From: Earliella scabrosa
Taxonomy: Eukaryota; Basidiomycota; Agaricomycetes; Polyporales; Polyporaceae
Length of the DNA: 64,000 nt
Reading direction: 5' to 3'
NCBI GenBank assembly: GCA_022605405.1
Contig: JABYQQ010000001.1
Span: forward strand, 3,224,001 to 3,288,000
Shown: positions 22,059 to 34,617 of the stretch, in pieces
How positions within the stretch are numbered: position 1 is the first letter of the stretch
Layout of the letters: every line of letters starts with the position of its first letter
Translations under genes and position numbers: made by a program
Notes under the pieces: model-generated
What the model was told of the DNA's origin: nothing
Seen by the model: only the letters and a program-made list of their open reading frames with translations
The model's database searches: none

Positions 22059-23754
22059 GATGGGGGCCAGTGATGCACCTGGGGAGATTGGGAGCCACAT
22101 CCGCCTGAGCCACCGAATATATTTTGAGGTGAGCATACGCACTCGTGAGTTCAGTCGTTGCGCGACGGGTGAGCCGCAGAGAACACGACGATTGAGATAA
22201 GACAGACAGATGACGAGAGAAGTGAGCAGCAAAATGGTAGCAAAGCCAGCAGATAGCGTCGAGAGCAGGCGAAAGCGCAAGGAGGAGAAACGCAAGGGAG
22301 TCGGGGAACCAACGACGCAAGAATGAAGCAGGCGGTCGTGCGTGCCGATGTGAGTTTGTCCAGACAAGAAACCAAATCGGGGCAAACGAACCTAGTCAGC
22401 GGGTGACTGTGACGATACGATGTCACACTTAGATCCGCTGGTGCTCACGCCATCGCTCAGCGCCTGCCTGCGGAAGTTGATCGTGACCAACAGTCCTATT
22501 GTTGGTTTTGCAATCCAAGACCGTCGCCCAAGACTGCACCATTCTCCCTTGACCTGCCACCTCCCTCACGGGCACTCCCGAGCCCCGATGCTACTCATAG
22601 AACAGAGCGTGGACAGAACCTCTGACGTAATGCACAGGTAACGGAAGGATCCGCTGGTTCTCTTGAATGTTCTTACCATAGATAGGTATCCTCAATACCA
22701 CCTCAGCCGAGTTATTCCGACAACATGTCAAGTTCGATGAGACTTACACCGGATGGCGAGTGATCACACCGGGGGAATCGCCCTGCATCCGGCTGGTCGA
22801 CTGGCCGCACCCAACGGCACTAGTTGGAAAGGCCGGACCTCACTTGCAAGAAAGATCGGCTTCCTGCCAGACATAAAGCGCTGCGCTTCGATCACCGGCA
22901 AGAATCAATGCGGCTGTTGCGGGGAAGACAATCTTACTACTGGACAAAGTTTGGCCCAACTTGAACGTGGTGAGGTTCCATTGTGATCTCAGCCTCAGGC
23001 GCATGCTAACGGATGACGAGTACTGACAAAGGATCGCTGACCTGCTGGCCAAGCACTCCTCTCGCTGACTACTACGCATGGGTATGAAATGGGCATGTGG
23101 TCGGGTGTAGAGTGTCTCTAGTGCAGGCCACCACCGACGCCATCGACATACCGGTCTCAGCAATTGAATGAACGTGGGCGATCCTGGGACAGAACTTTCG
23201 TCCGGACGAACGTGTCCGAGACAGAAGGGGCCATTCGTGTGGAAAGAAACGCACGAAGACGGCGGGTAACTTGGAGAACAGCCTAAAGAAGGCAGCTTGA
23301 GGAAGGCCCATCCGTGCTCGTGACCGGCGTCTACTCGCACCTGGCCAATTGTGGGACTCAACGCCGGAGGACCGACGCCTGGCAGCGCTTTGCTGTCGCA
23401 CCTCTGTCATCGCACTTCTCCATCGTCCATTACCACCGCTGTTCCTTCCTGAAACCTGCCACTCGCATCTCGTGCCGACTGTTCATCACATGTGTTAGAT
23501 GCTCGGAAATAGCCCACATCGGCACAGCAAGTACCTCGACCGGCATGACTTCTCGTTGAGGTCGCCACCACCCATGTGCACCATGTCTCCCGCGGATCCA
23601 TTCGCTCGCGCTGATTCCCAGACGCGGGCTTCTGCCATCTGCTTAACAGCGAGACGGGGGTATATAGACCCTGGTACGGCCGCACTGTGTACTTTCAGCC
23701 ATTCGCCCCTCTGGTCCATCCTCTCACCAGCACGCCGTCAGGTTCAGAACAGCC
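22059..23754. other. Divergent intergenic region, 1.7 kb
   Basis: Lies between the zinc-cluster gene (minus) and the secreted-protein gene (plus). Several open frames (the longest is 22840-23361 minus) lack any motif and are not called. A TATA element sits near the right end. No repeat was noticed. Confidence 0.45.
23661..23666 (+). promoter_or_regulatory. TATA box of the secreted-protein gene
   Basis: TATATA within GGGGGTATATAGACC, 94 bp upstream of the ATG at 23755. Confidence 0.55.
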
Positions 23755-24743
23755 ATGCCCGCGACACTCACTGTTCTCGCCCTCGCTGGCGCTGCTGTTG
23801 TCTCCTCTGTCGCTGCTAGCACGGTCTTCCAGAAGCGCGCTGTTGAGTTCTTCGATCCCGCCCCTGGTGGCGGATCCATGCTCATCGACACGCTCAACGG
23901 TCTCGGTGAACCACTCAATGTGCGTCGCATATGTTTCCATATCCGAGTCACCAAGAACTGACATACCCTACACATCGACAGGTTATCATCTCGGGTCTGA
24001 GCTCACCTGCTGTACTGACCCAGGATGGCCTGCTCAACTACGCAAGGGCGATCGGATTGTAAGTCTAACGGCGCCGATCATTGGAACACAAGACTCATCG
24101 AGATTATGCTCCCTCTTTACTTCTCCTGTTCATGTAGCTCCGAAGAGTGTTTCGGCATACACCTAGGCGACCCCTTCGCAGCCAACCTCGGAGACGGTCA
24201 TGGGCCTGTGAACCAGACAACGGAGCTCCGTCAGGACTTTGGTCACCCGGATGTCGGGACATGCCTCGAGTCCCTCATTGGTGGCAACCACTTCCGCGTG
24301 TACTTCCAGAAAGGGCCCAGTGCGAACAGTGGGGCTGCCTTCCTTGCGTGAGTCGGAGGCCGTCTTCACATGCTACCGTCCCGAAGCTGACCGTTGCCGT
24401 ACCTGGCTTGCAATAGGGTGTCGAAGGAGAAGTCGGTGGAGGACCACCACGATATCATTGACGATGGGTACAACATCGGCCGTGACGAGCTCGTTGCGGG
24501 TGCGATCGGTACCAAGTCCTTCGGCGGCATCACGTATTCGACGACCGCACGCGCCGTCACTGGCCTCATGGCCGCTGGCTCGCAGGGCGTGAACCATGGT
24601 ATGCTCGCTTCCCTCTTGCGTCCCCTGCACCTCGCCCCTGGTTTCCCAGTAAGCTATCTGCCGACGGAGCGCTGACATGACCCTTTCTGACAGGTATCGC
24701 CGTCGACGGCATCGTCACGCTGCTCACGGTGACCATCCAGTAA
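23755..24743 (+). CDS. Orphan small secreted protein
   Basis: Five exons (23755-23919, 23982-24058, 24138-24347, 24417-24598, 24694-24743) give 227 residues. A typical signal peptide covers about residues 1-20 (MPATLTVLALAGAAVVSS), and a KR pair soon after could be a Kex2 site. I do not recognise the family. Only two cysteines are visible in the mature part (SEECFG and VGTCLES), so this is not a classical cysteine-rich effector. Conserved-looking blocks are GDPFAANLGDGHGPVNQ, IGGNHFRVYFQKGP and a Gly/Ala-rich segment near the C-terminus, ending VDGIVTLLTVTIQ. There is no membrane segment apart from the signal peptide. It is probably secreted or wall-bound. The exon structure with four short introns and good splice sites makes a real gene very likely. 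Confidence 0.8.
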
Positions 24744-25569
24744 GGAGTTGTGTAGGCCGCGACCCGTGGATGTGATCATCGCAGCATCATTCATCTTCAT
24801 CTTGAGCTTCTCGTCTTCCATACTCGTATCACGCCCGGGCACGGCTCGGGTCGGGACATTGGGCTGCAGTTCTCATTTCATTCTTGGTCGGCTTGATGAC
24901 TTTACGACATTGCCATGCGCGCGTGCATTCTTGTATCAATACTCAGCTCGGGTACGCCGGCATGGAACCGTCCTTGATGCCACTAGTAATCAGTACCCCA
25001 AATTTCCAGACTGTCAGGTAGTTGCGTTATTCCGTAATGTAGAAGGCAAGGGATAGATACGTGCATGCGACAACCTGCGGCCCAAATGCTTCCGTGAATG
25101 GCGTCTGTTGAAGCTCGTAATTTACAAACGCCGATCTCGCGTGCAGTCAGTATCCTCGGCCACAACTGTCCTCAGCTGTCGCATTTGAAGCTTGACACTG
25201 ACAGCTGCGTGACAGCCGTCTTGATGGTCTAATGTACGAGCACGATGGGAAGATTCGTGACGTTGCCCGCACGGTTGTACTATTCGCTATGGGGAGGGAA
25301 GTTTAGAAGCTGACTGTATTGCTTGCTCGACAATGTCCTAGGTATACCAGTGAGGATGGGTGGAGATGTGTTGCGGAGAACCTATGTAATGTGGTATTGT
25401 ACAGTGCGCTATGTATCGTAGGATCAATCCAAAGTTGTGCGTGGATGCGGAGAGTCTTGCGATGAGAGAGGAGAACAGAAAACATAACCTATCATATGGC
25501 GATTTTGCAAAGCATGGGTCAAAGCGGGATATGGGTCAAGCTCGTCTTCCCTCCGGCACGTAAGCGGCC
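24744..25569. other. Convergent intergenic region
   Basis: About 830 bp between the stops of the secreted-protein gene and DBF4. No gene, repeat or RNA was recognised. Confidence 0.5.
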
Positions 25570-27624
25570 TCACACTTCGACCTCGCACTTCCCCGCATCC
25601 ACCCACTCGTCCCAATGCACATCATCCGCGCCTCCGTCCCCCACCTGTGTCATCGACTCGTCATCATCCCTTTTGCTCTTCGCTGATGCCCGAGCTTGCG
25701 CGAGAAACTGCGCGTTTGCTTCGCGAACTTCGTCGACCGTCCTGCGCTTCACGCGCGAGAGCACCGCGTCCAGGTGCTTGAAGTTGTTGTCGTCCATGGC
25801 GAACTTGCGATGCTTACGACTCGCGATGTGCTATATGATGTGCAGAATGAGCACACGAAGGTATACAGCCGAGCAGATGTAGTACCACTCACGTCGCGGA
25901 AGTCCTCGAACTTCACCCTGCAGGACTCGCAGTAGCCGGGCTTCGACGCCTCATCGCGCTTCGGGAGCTTGAGTGTGTTCGTGCTCTTGCTCTTGCGCAA
26001 GAACTTGGCACGGTCAGGGATTGTTGGCGGAGGACCCATGATGTTCTCCTTGTTCGCCATGTCGGCAACGGGTGGGGCCGCAGGAGCGCGACGCGGCATG
26101 CTGACCTGCCGTTGCATCTTCTCCTTGATTCGAGCCGGCAATTGGAGGGTACGGAGTAGACTCCCTGCCGCGGATGTCGTGCCCGTGGTCGAGGTGACGC
26201 TGACGCTGTTCCCAGAGGCGGCCATGTATGCACCAGATGCGAGATAGCCGGACGCGTTCACGGACTCCAACGGGTGATCATCGGGGAAGTCCGCGTCGAG
26301 GTCGACAAGCCCTTCGAGACTCGGGTCTGGGAAGGTGGCGCGTCGTTGAAGATTGTTCATCGACGCGCATCGCCGTAGGTCGTGCTGCTGAGCGGCCTGC
26401 ATCCGGACCTGCTGGGCACGTCGTTTCCGCTCGTTCTGCACAAGTCGCGCCTTTCGGCGAGCACGCTCTGCCTGACGCTCCTTCTCCGCCTTCTCCGTCT
26501 TCTGCCTTCTCCGCTCCTCTCTCTCGTCATACTCCAGGAATGGGCCACGAGCGAGGGGATGACAGTGGAGGACCGGCCATGCGCCTCGCTCCTTTCCATC
26601 CTTCCCTCTGGATATCTGATACTCGGCCACCGCGATGGTGGCGAGTTCTCCGCGAAGGTCCTCAACAAGCACGAAGTAGCTATCCTTTGAGAAGTAGATG
26701 TAGTCGTGGCGACGCTGAGTGGGGTCACGTTCTGTGGTGCCATGCAGTCGTTCTGATTGTAGCATGCGAGCCAAGCTGCGCTCCTTGGACGTCTGTTGGG
26801 CGTGTGCGGACGGAGTGCCAGTGCCACCTCGAGGCGCGTCACAGCGGTCAAGGACATTGCTCAATTTAGCTGCTGACCAGATCTTCATGTTGAAAGAACG
26901 TGCTTGTTGCACCACCCGGGACTCGGTCGTGGTACTGTTAGTATGGGCGCTGAGATGAATTGGTGAGCGAGGCGACTCCATACAACCACCGGCAAGAACA
27001 TACCGGCCACGCAGCTTGATAGGACTCAAGAGTTGACCACCCCCTGCCGCCGCACCATTACTTTTCTCCTTGTTCTCCTTGTCGTCGACGTCATGTACTG
27101 TAATCAGGTGCGTGATTTGGTTGGAGAAGAAGTCTTCCACCCTCTGAACGCAGACCACCACGTCTCAGAGACCTTCACATCAACCGTTAGAGCCTACTCA
27201 CCGCGTTGAGGTTCGTCAATCGTTTCTCAAGCTGCGACCTTAACGCAGTGTGGTCTGAGTTGCAGGCGTCGAAGTCGAAGTGGAAGACCCAGTTGGGGAA
27301 GGCACGAGTGTACTTGACCTTGAACTCTTCTTCGCGAGCCAACCTCTCCTTCTCCTTCTTACGCTCCCTCTCCTTCTTCGCTTCTGCACGTGAGGCCGCC
27401 AAAGGCGTCGGGGACTCCTGCACTACCGGGGCCACGAGGGTTGTCTTGACGCGCTTAGAGCTGTGATCATGGGTGTCCGCCATGGGCTCCGGAGAATGCG
27501 GTCGTTTGACAGCGCCAGAGGCTTTCCGTAGCGTCGTCCGACATGGTGCAATAGACATGCCCGTGTTGTGCGACTGAGGTCGTGTGGCTAGCGGGTTGCG
27601 GGGGAGAGTAGCGGCTGTGGCCAT
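25570..27624 (-). CDS. DBF4: Dbf4, activating subunit of the Cdc7 kinase
   Basis: Four exons (complement of 25570-25830, 25893-26934, 27004-27143, 27202-27624) give 621 residues. Dbf4 activates Cdc7 to fire replication origins. Visible parts are a BRCT-like motif N (PNWVFHFDFD ... NARVEDFFSNQITHLIT), motif M region (YIYFSKDSYFVLVEDLRGE) and the C-terminal Dbf4 zinc finger GYCESCRVKFEDFRDHIASRKH, split by the last intron. An Arg/Lys/Glu-rich helix lies between. The intron 26935-27003 is 69 bp and in frame: retention would add 23 residues without a stop. I remove it because it has a perfect GTATGT donor and a CTAAC branch. The start at 27624 is preferred over an in-frame ATG at 27816, because that one would place an MCB box inside the coding region. 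Confidence 0.93.
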
Positions 27625-28377
27625 GCGTGTGAAGTACTGCGAGCGTGTAAGATGACCCCAAGATACGATAGGCGAACGTATGCAAGAAGAGAAGGGAGAA
27701 GGGAGAGTTGGTTGGCGACGAGGTGAGGAGCGTGGTGGGAGACAAGAGACGAAGCGAGCGCGAGGCTCAGGTGAAGAGACGCGTGACGGAACGATCTGGT
27801 TCATCAATCCAAACAAATAACGCGTGTTTCAACGCGACGCGTCTGGCTCCTGGAAGCAATGTCCACCTAAATCTTCGCATTGATGACCCTCTCATGAGGC
27901 CTGTGTACATAGCACCTCCCAGGTATACATCAACCACGGTGCCCGGTCGCAGAGGGTTGCCAGTGCAATCAAAGTATTCACAATTCTAATCATTGGATGG
28001 TCAACGTTAGTCCCACAAACACACTTCAGAGTCCACAGCAAGCTACGCCAGCATTCTCCCTATTGGGAGCTCGCTCCTGGGGTCCAGCGGGCCCGCAAAA
28101 TCGATGATGGACCACACGATTCCAGTAGCAGCACATGCAGGAGCTCCGCTCTCTATAAGTTCCGGTTCTTTCGGAGCGTTTACCCGGTACCGACTTTAAA
28201 CATCCCACGAAGCACGTGATCGCGTACACGCTGCGTGACAATGCCTGTGACGCACGCGTCTCGACTCTCGACCACCTCCGCCGCAGCGACCACTGGCAGT
28301 CTGGACTTGGGAATGCGTCAAGCTCGTTCTGTACCTCTCCACACTTTAGCAGCGGTATAGCTCACACATCAACTGCG
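27625..28377. other. Divergent promoter between DBF4 and the gamma-tubulin complex gene
   Basis: About 750 bp. It contains three ACGCGT boxes near DBF4 and one (28254-28259) 119 bp upstream of the gamma-tubulin complex gene. No further gene was seen. Confidence 0.55.
27779..27842. promoter_or_regulatory. Cluster of three MCB boxes upstream of DBF4
   Basis: ACGCGT occurs at 27779-27784, 27820-27825 and 27837-27842, about 155-218 bp upstream of the DBF4 start. This hexamer is the MluI cell-cycle box bound by MBF (Mbp1/Swi6 in yeast, Res/Cdc10 in fission yeast), which drives G1/S transcription. Single copies are expected about every 4 kb by chance; three in 64 bp are not. Binding here is inferred. 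Confidence 0.65.
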
Positions 28378-31300
28378 ATGGACATATTACCGGATTCAGC
28401 AGATCTGGGGTCCGGGAACACGGACGACGTTGGTCCAACTATATGCGCTCTGCCCGATATGCCACCCCAGTTCTTCATCCCTCGGCTTGAAGACAAACCT
28501 CAGAACCCGATCATGGACTCAATACGTCTCATGCAGAACCACCCCATCGGTGCTCAAACCTACGCTACCCCCTCGCTACCACTGGAGCTCCGTCTTCTGT
28601 CCGAAGATATAGGTCAGTTCGAACAGGACAAGAGGCAACTGCGTTTGGAGCCGCTTTGGGAGCTTGCAATCAGTCGGAAGGTCGGGCATATGGTGCGCAA
28701 CATGTGCTAGTGCTTGTCATCTGTCTCTCATGTTGGGGTAGGGCACATTAGAATCAGATTCTCTCCTGGGATGCTCTCCGCTCGTCGTACAATCCCAAAG
28801 TGTATCCTTCCCCCTTCCTCTCTGAACAAGGTACCGACACTTTTGCGTCGGCGAGGTATCAGTGAGCATCAATTCTCGTGTGCGTACCTCCTCGTATCCC
28901 CTCTGACTGCTATGATACTTGCAGCATCCGTCCTCCTCTCCACCATCCTAATATACACCTCGTCTACGTACAAATCCCAGATCTGTTCGACGCGTTGCTC
29001 CTCACAGTCAGTGGAACATCCTCACATCTTCATATATGGGATCCCGTGAACCAGAAGTTCGCTGTGAGAAATGTCCAAGGCAAAGGGGGTGGCACGATCG
29101 TCATTGTAGGGAAGGACGAAGTGGTCAGTGCAAGGTCCGTAGCAACCCTATCGTGTGTAGCAAGCCATCCCGCTTATTACCAACCCAACCAGTCTGATCC
29201 AGCGATTCCTCACAATTGGCAATCTTATGCGACGTTTAGAGCTATTCACGGACAGTCGGGAGTCACGGTTAGTTTTACTTTGACTCAAGTCAGACTTTAC
29301 GACTAAGATGTCATCATCATCAAAGTCGTCGTCCTACGCCCATCCAACACGCATTCACCCATGTGCTATCCACCATCCTGGCGTACTTACGACAATTGGC
29401 AGAGACCATCCCACCTGAGCTACTAGCCATCCCTGGTGCGGACGCCCGCTTGACAGCGTTGTGGACAAGATACGAGGATATGGAGCAGATACTTCAAGCA
29501 CTGGGGACACTGTGTGGCAGGGTGAGTTGGCTGTGTGCGCGTCCTAATGTATATTTACGCTCATTTTTGCGGCCAGGAAGAGGATATTGACCCCTCAGCA
29601 TATAACCCTCTACCGGCCACACCGACATCACTGCTCTCGCTCATTTACCGACATTTGATGGACCATCTTGAGCGTTCATCCCCGCGATCCGTGATCGGAA
29701 TGCTCGCCTACATGCTTACCACCAATTCTCGTGGATACCTCCAGGATCTTTGTGCCTCCGTTGGGTATAACACACCGGATTCTCGCTCAAGCGCCCTTCC
29801 TGTCAAAGAGCAGATGCGTTCGGATGGTACTGAGCGACTGTATGCGGGACTGGCGGACGACGATGACAATGGCGAGGTCAATGCTGATGAGGATCGTGGC
29901 GGCGACCCGGACGGATACCCAGAATTCATCACGGCGGAGGTGGCTGAAGTATACTCTCGGGCACGGAAGTCGCTTGTGCTCCTGCGCGCCGCTGACCCGG
30001 AACATCCCCTCCTGAAGAGCAACTACGTGCACCCCGCGATTGAGTGGCTGTGGACAGAAGAACAGCTAGACAACATGGAGAACGGACTCTCTTTCGGCGC
30101 TGCCCCGGCGCGAAAGACAACCGGTGAACCCGAGGGTACCGCGACCTCACACTCGGTGGCCGACGTCATGCGCGCGTTCAAGGTCTTCGACCTGCTTCCA
30201 GGAGAGCCTGGTCCAGGCACGAACGCCGACCTGGCAACGAGTGCAAGCGCGAACCTGCTGTCTGGGGCACATTCGACTGCAACCCTCCGCGCCTTTCTCG
30301 CGTCCTTCCCTCCTACACTTCCACCCTCCACCCCAACACTCTCACATCTGACCGCCCGAGTGCTCTATCCTCTCGTCACACATGCCCAAGCACTCTCCGG
30401 AGCGCTTGTTGCCCGGTTCCTGGCTCCCAACACCCATCTCCACCTTCACACGCATTTGGTGCTGCTTCGCGGGTACATCCTCGTCACTGCGCCCACGTTC
30501 AAGGCACGGCTACAGGACGCGTTGTTCAGCGACGCGGAGGACGTCAGCGCGCCCGTGGTAGGGTCGAGGACGTATGCTGCGAGCGAGGCACGAGAGAATG
30601 CGAAGGAAAGGACCAGAACGAAGAGTCGGAGCCGAAGCCGAGCTGCTAGCGGGGCTGGTCATGTTCATGAGCAGACTCAGGAGCAGCAGAGAGTGAAGAA
30701 GGCCAGGAGGGCTGTCGGTTTATCTCCTGCGTTGATCATCGGGGACAAGTGGCCGCCGCTAGGGTCCGACCTGAACTTCCTCCTCAGGACGGTGATTGTA
30801 GATGCTCTGGAAGCGGGCCGCTTCACACACAAAGATGAAGATGAGAGCATGGATGAAGACGACCAGCGGAGGGCACGTCAGAGGATCATCGAGGAGGCCG
30901 AGTGGAGGCTGGGATTCGCGATCAGAGACCTGCCGATAGGCTCAGGGAGGGAGAAATGGTTGAATCCGCTGTGTAAGTTCCCATTCCTCTCGCTGTTGTT
31001 GTTCACGCGCTGATACTCGCGTGATCATATAGCAATCGAGTGCGTGTATATACAGCTGTCCACTGTCGTTGACTGTGCTGACAACACGTTAGAGCCCTTG
31101 ACTTCTTGTACATGCATTATCAACCGCCGCACCCTTTGGATGTCATCATCACCCCCGCCGTCCTCTCCAAGTATCATCGCATGTTCGCATTCAACCTTCG
31201 TCTGCTGCGTGGTACGTACATACACCTCTTGACCGCCGTACGTTCAACTGACTATAGCTTTGAACTAGTTGAGAATGTGGTCCGTACGCTCTTCCGTCTC

Positions 31301-32049
31301 ACCCGCAAAACGGCGACGCCGCTCTTCCCAACGCTGTCGCCCTCGAACAAACTGCTGCTGCACTTCCGTTTCGTCGCGCAAGCGTTCGTCATGGCCCTCT
31401 CCTCCTATGTGTACGATGTCGCCATCGGCAGCAACATGGACGGCTTCCTGACACGGTTGACTGCTGCGTCGTCACTAACGCCGGCGACTTCCGGCTTGAC
31501 TGCGAGCACCAGCAGCAACACTTCCGACCACCGACCAGAGTCCAGAGATGAGCACGCCGTGTTTGCGGACGTCTTCAGCCTCGCCGACTACCACTCGAGA
31601 GTCCTCGACGACATCCTGAGCTCGTGCCTTCTCCGGTCAGGGCAGAAAGCTGTGGGCGACATTCTGCGCGGGTGCATGGAGCTCGTCCTCGAGCTAGGTA
31701 TTCTCGCGGGCGAGGTTAGGGACGGTAACCTCGAGGAGTACGAGGCTGCGCCAATGCTGGAGGAGCTGTGGGGCAAGTTCCGTACGAGAATGACCACGTT
31801 TGTGAGTCTCTCGCTGCTCATACAGCGCGAATTTTGCTAACGGGGCTGGTCATGCAGGTCAAAGTGCTGAAGGCGTTAGTAGAGAAGGAAGCGGATGCGT
31901 CAGGACTTGTGCTGAGCGACATTCCGCTTCACATGATGCAGGGGCACAAGCGTATTTCGGGGACGACGGCCAATCTGCATCAACTGTTGCTCAGATTGAA
32001 CATGTCCGAGTGGTGGACGAGAAAGGACCCACATTCTCGAGCCGTGTAA
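28378..32049 (+). CDS. Gamma-tubulin complex component (GCP / Spc97-Spc98 family)
   Basis: Ten exons (28378-28680, 28758-28861, 28925-29134, 29193-29267, 29326-29521, 29577-30972, 31033-31039, 31093-31211, 31269-31801, 31858-32049) give 1044 residues. GCP proteins nucleate microtubules at spindle pole bodies. The N-terminal GRIP1-like part includes LIQRFLTIGNLMRRLELF and HAFTHVLSTILAYLRQL. The C-terminal GRIP2-like part includes EALDFLYMHYQPPHPLDVI, SKYHRMFAFNLRLLRVEN and HFRFVAQAFVMALSSYVYD. A long low-complexity insert with acidic and Arg/Ser-rich stretches separates them, which suggests the GCP5/GCP6 (Mod21/Alp16) branch rather than the GCP2/3 core; this is inference. Exon 7 is a 7-nt microexon that restores the frame of PLSIEALDF. 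The acceptor of exon 5 could also be 18 bp upstream, in frame. Confidence 0.88.
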
Positions 32050-32510
32050 TGCATGTATGCACCGCCCGTAACAGTGCTCACATATATACCTGTTGGATCT
32101 CATCACGACGCGAGCTTGTGGAGGGAGACTTCATTGATTGCGTTGCGTGTCATCGCGTAACCGTGTACAAAACATGATGCCGTGACAAAACTAGAACTAC
32201 GAGGATGCTGATATACTACATTGACGAGGGTGTGACTAAAGCTACTTGGGGATAGTATCCGGGAACGAGCACAAGTCGGCGATGGATGGAGGTCCCGGAC
32301 GATGACATGAGACGATGGATCGATGCGATGACAGAACGATGTGGGACACGGCGAGAGCACATATATGTAGCGAGCATGGGATAGAGATGACGAGCATATG
32401 TAGAGGGAAAAAGCAGGGGAATAATGAGACAGTATAAACAGATGTGGGAGGGATACCATGTAACCATCCATGCCACAATTATCGTGGCGACTCTTGAACG
32501 ACCGTAGGGC
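32050..32510. other. Convergent intergenic spacer between GCP gene and CDC6
   Basis: About 460 bp between two stop codons. I see no gene or notable repeat. Confidence 0.55.
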
Positions 32511-34617
32511 TTAGTCCTCCATTGCGTCCTCGAACCCGACGACTTCGGCGCAAACGCTCTGGCCACGCGCCTTGGCCTCCCGGGCGATGCGAGCCTGCTC
32601 GCGTTGGTAGATTGCACGAACTTCTTCTTCACGCACGTCTGCGGGGGTATCATTCAATCCGAGTCCACGGACAACTTCATCGACGCGGACGCCATCGAGG
32701 AAACGGACTTCCTGTATGAAAGGGGCGCCGGTGAACGACATGGATCGACTGAAGGTCTTCTTGCCAGCCTTGCGAGGGGTCGAAGGTGAGCTGCCACTGG
32801 ACATGAGGGCCAGGAGACCAACGACTTCAAGGACACCGGTCAGATCGCCAAACTCGCTGCGGGACACAGGGTTGAATACGCCATTCTCGGCGCGACCAAG
32901 GATGGAAGTGTAGAAGCTGTGCAGCTGTCCAATCTCGAAGCTGACTGGGCTGGGGAGCACAACCGTAGATGATTGCGTGCGCTTGATTGGCGAACGAGGA
33001 GGCGAGGGTGACGGCGAGGATCCGTGGAAAGGAACGCCGGCCTGCACTGATTTCGCGGCCAGCACAGCAGCCAGGAGAACAAGTCGTTGTTGGAGACCAA
33101 GCTCGCGAACCTTCATGACAGTCTCACTGTCGCTAGCCTTCCTTGATGCGGATGCTCCTGCGGACGGCGCGAATACAGGAGTTGTCTTGCCAGCAGGGGC
33201 ATACGCTTTGAGAGCGTCAACGATGTGCGACGGTGTCACCGTGGGGAGGGGCGCATCCAAGACGTCCGCGGAGGGGACCGAGTTGACAGCTATGTCGATG
33301 GCTCCCCGTAGAACCTCGAAAGCGGCACGCACATCCCCGGTTTGCGCGGCGATCTTCTTTGACAGAAGAGTCAAGGTCGGAGCGGGCAAGAACTTCTTTA
33401 CGCGCTCTGCCGCATCGTCGCCCTCGGACAGAGGGCTCAACCTCGACCGTAGAATGTCGAGGAGCTGGGTGGGTGTGTACGGGGCAAAGTGTAGTGTCTG
33501 CACCCCCGCGAGCGATTGCACCGAGACCGTGGTTACCGATGATGAAGTAAGCGTATGGGTATTGGCAATGCCGACAAGTCGCAGGCTTGAAGAGAACGTA
33601 TGCGCAAGCGTGAACAAGGGTGACAGAGCTTGGGTGGATGATGCGATGTGGTCCATCTCATCCAAAACAACAATACTGCATAAGCGCCGCTTAGCCCGAA
33701 CACCGTCACATTTGTGAAGACCAACACATACCACTTGCGATCAGTGGCAGCCAAAGCCTTCTCGACGATTTGGTGTGGGCTGTCCTTCAGTTTCCTGCCG
33801 CGTCCGGAGGTTTGCTTGCCGTCACGGAACATCTCGGCGAGTCGCTGCCAAACAGCATCCACGCCGTCAAGGGCCATACAATTCACAGAGAGGATTTGTG
33901 TGTCTTGATCCTTGAGTTGATCCGCAAGGGCGCCAAGAACGCTGTTGACAAGTGCTGTCTTCCCCGTACCAGGGGACCCGGAAATGTACAGTGCAGATGA
34001 GACCTCCAGAGATTCTCCCCCGGAAAGGAAGCCGAGGATGAACGTTTCAATGGTGGCTCGTTCTTGCTCGCGACCTGCCATGGAAGGCCCGTCGTTACAC
34101 GTTGGCCGGAGGAGCGCCTTGGCACGCACATGCAACGGAAGGAGAGCGGCAGGTGGGGAGGGAGGGGGTGTAGCTAAAGAAAGCTGGGAAAGGGATGTAG
34201 CGGGGGTAACGGCAACACCTTGGCGCAGGTTGGAAGTGGACGCATACCGCCGAGGCGCTGGCGACCACGTCAGCAAGAGACCGGGCACGCCTAATGAGAG
34301 AACTCACTACTCGGTCGTGAAGAAGAATCGTGAATCATGGTGCTCGTACGACGCAATGAGCGTGTAAGACGAGGGCTCGAAGGCGATGCGTTGATCGCCT
34401 CCAGGACGAACGGAGGAATATTTTCCTTGTTGTGATCCCCATCGAGCACCGCGCCCGTAGTCTTTGCACGCTTTGGATTAGGTGTAGAGTCGGGAGTAGG
34501 AAGAGCAAGGATGTTCTCCGAGTCGCAAGGAGAGGATGAATCTGATACCTCGACTTGGGCGGTTTGGTGGGACCGCTTTCCGAGCACGGTACTCGCGCTT
34601 TTGCGTGGCGAGGGCAT
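32511..34617 (-). CDS. CDC6: Cdc6/Cdc18 replication licensing ATPase
   Basis: Three exons (complement of 32511-33675, 33732-34257, 34308-34617) give 666 residues. Cdc6 is an AAA+ ATPase that loads MCM helicase at origins with ORC and Cdt1. Motifs in order: an N-terminal tail with possible CDK sites (SPRK, STPNPKR), the AAA+ entry GREQERATIETFI, Walker A GSPGTGKTA (about 196-205), Walker B VVLDEMDHI (about 281-289), sensor 1 RLVGIANTHTL, and a winged-helix C-terminal domain (about 450-666). Intron 33676-33731 removes an out-of-frame stretch just before Walker B. The C-terminal domain contains Ser/Pro-rich inserts (SSPSPSPPRSPIKR) that may be phosphorylated. The conserved Walker motifs separate it from Orc1, which would also need an N-terminal BAH domain not seen here. 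Confidence 0.95.

Noticed and set aside
22840..23361. 173-codon minus-strand frame in the 1.7-kb spacer
   Set aside because: No conserved block or signal peptide; not supported by promoter features.
27625..27816. Upstream DBF4 start at 27816, extending the protein by 64 residues
   Set aside because: The added residues lack any pattern and the frame would cover an MCB box. The start at 27624 fits orthologue N-termini better.
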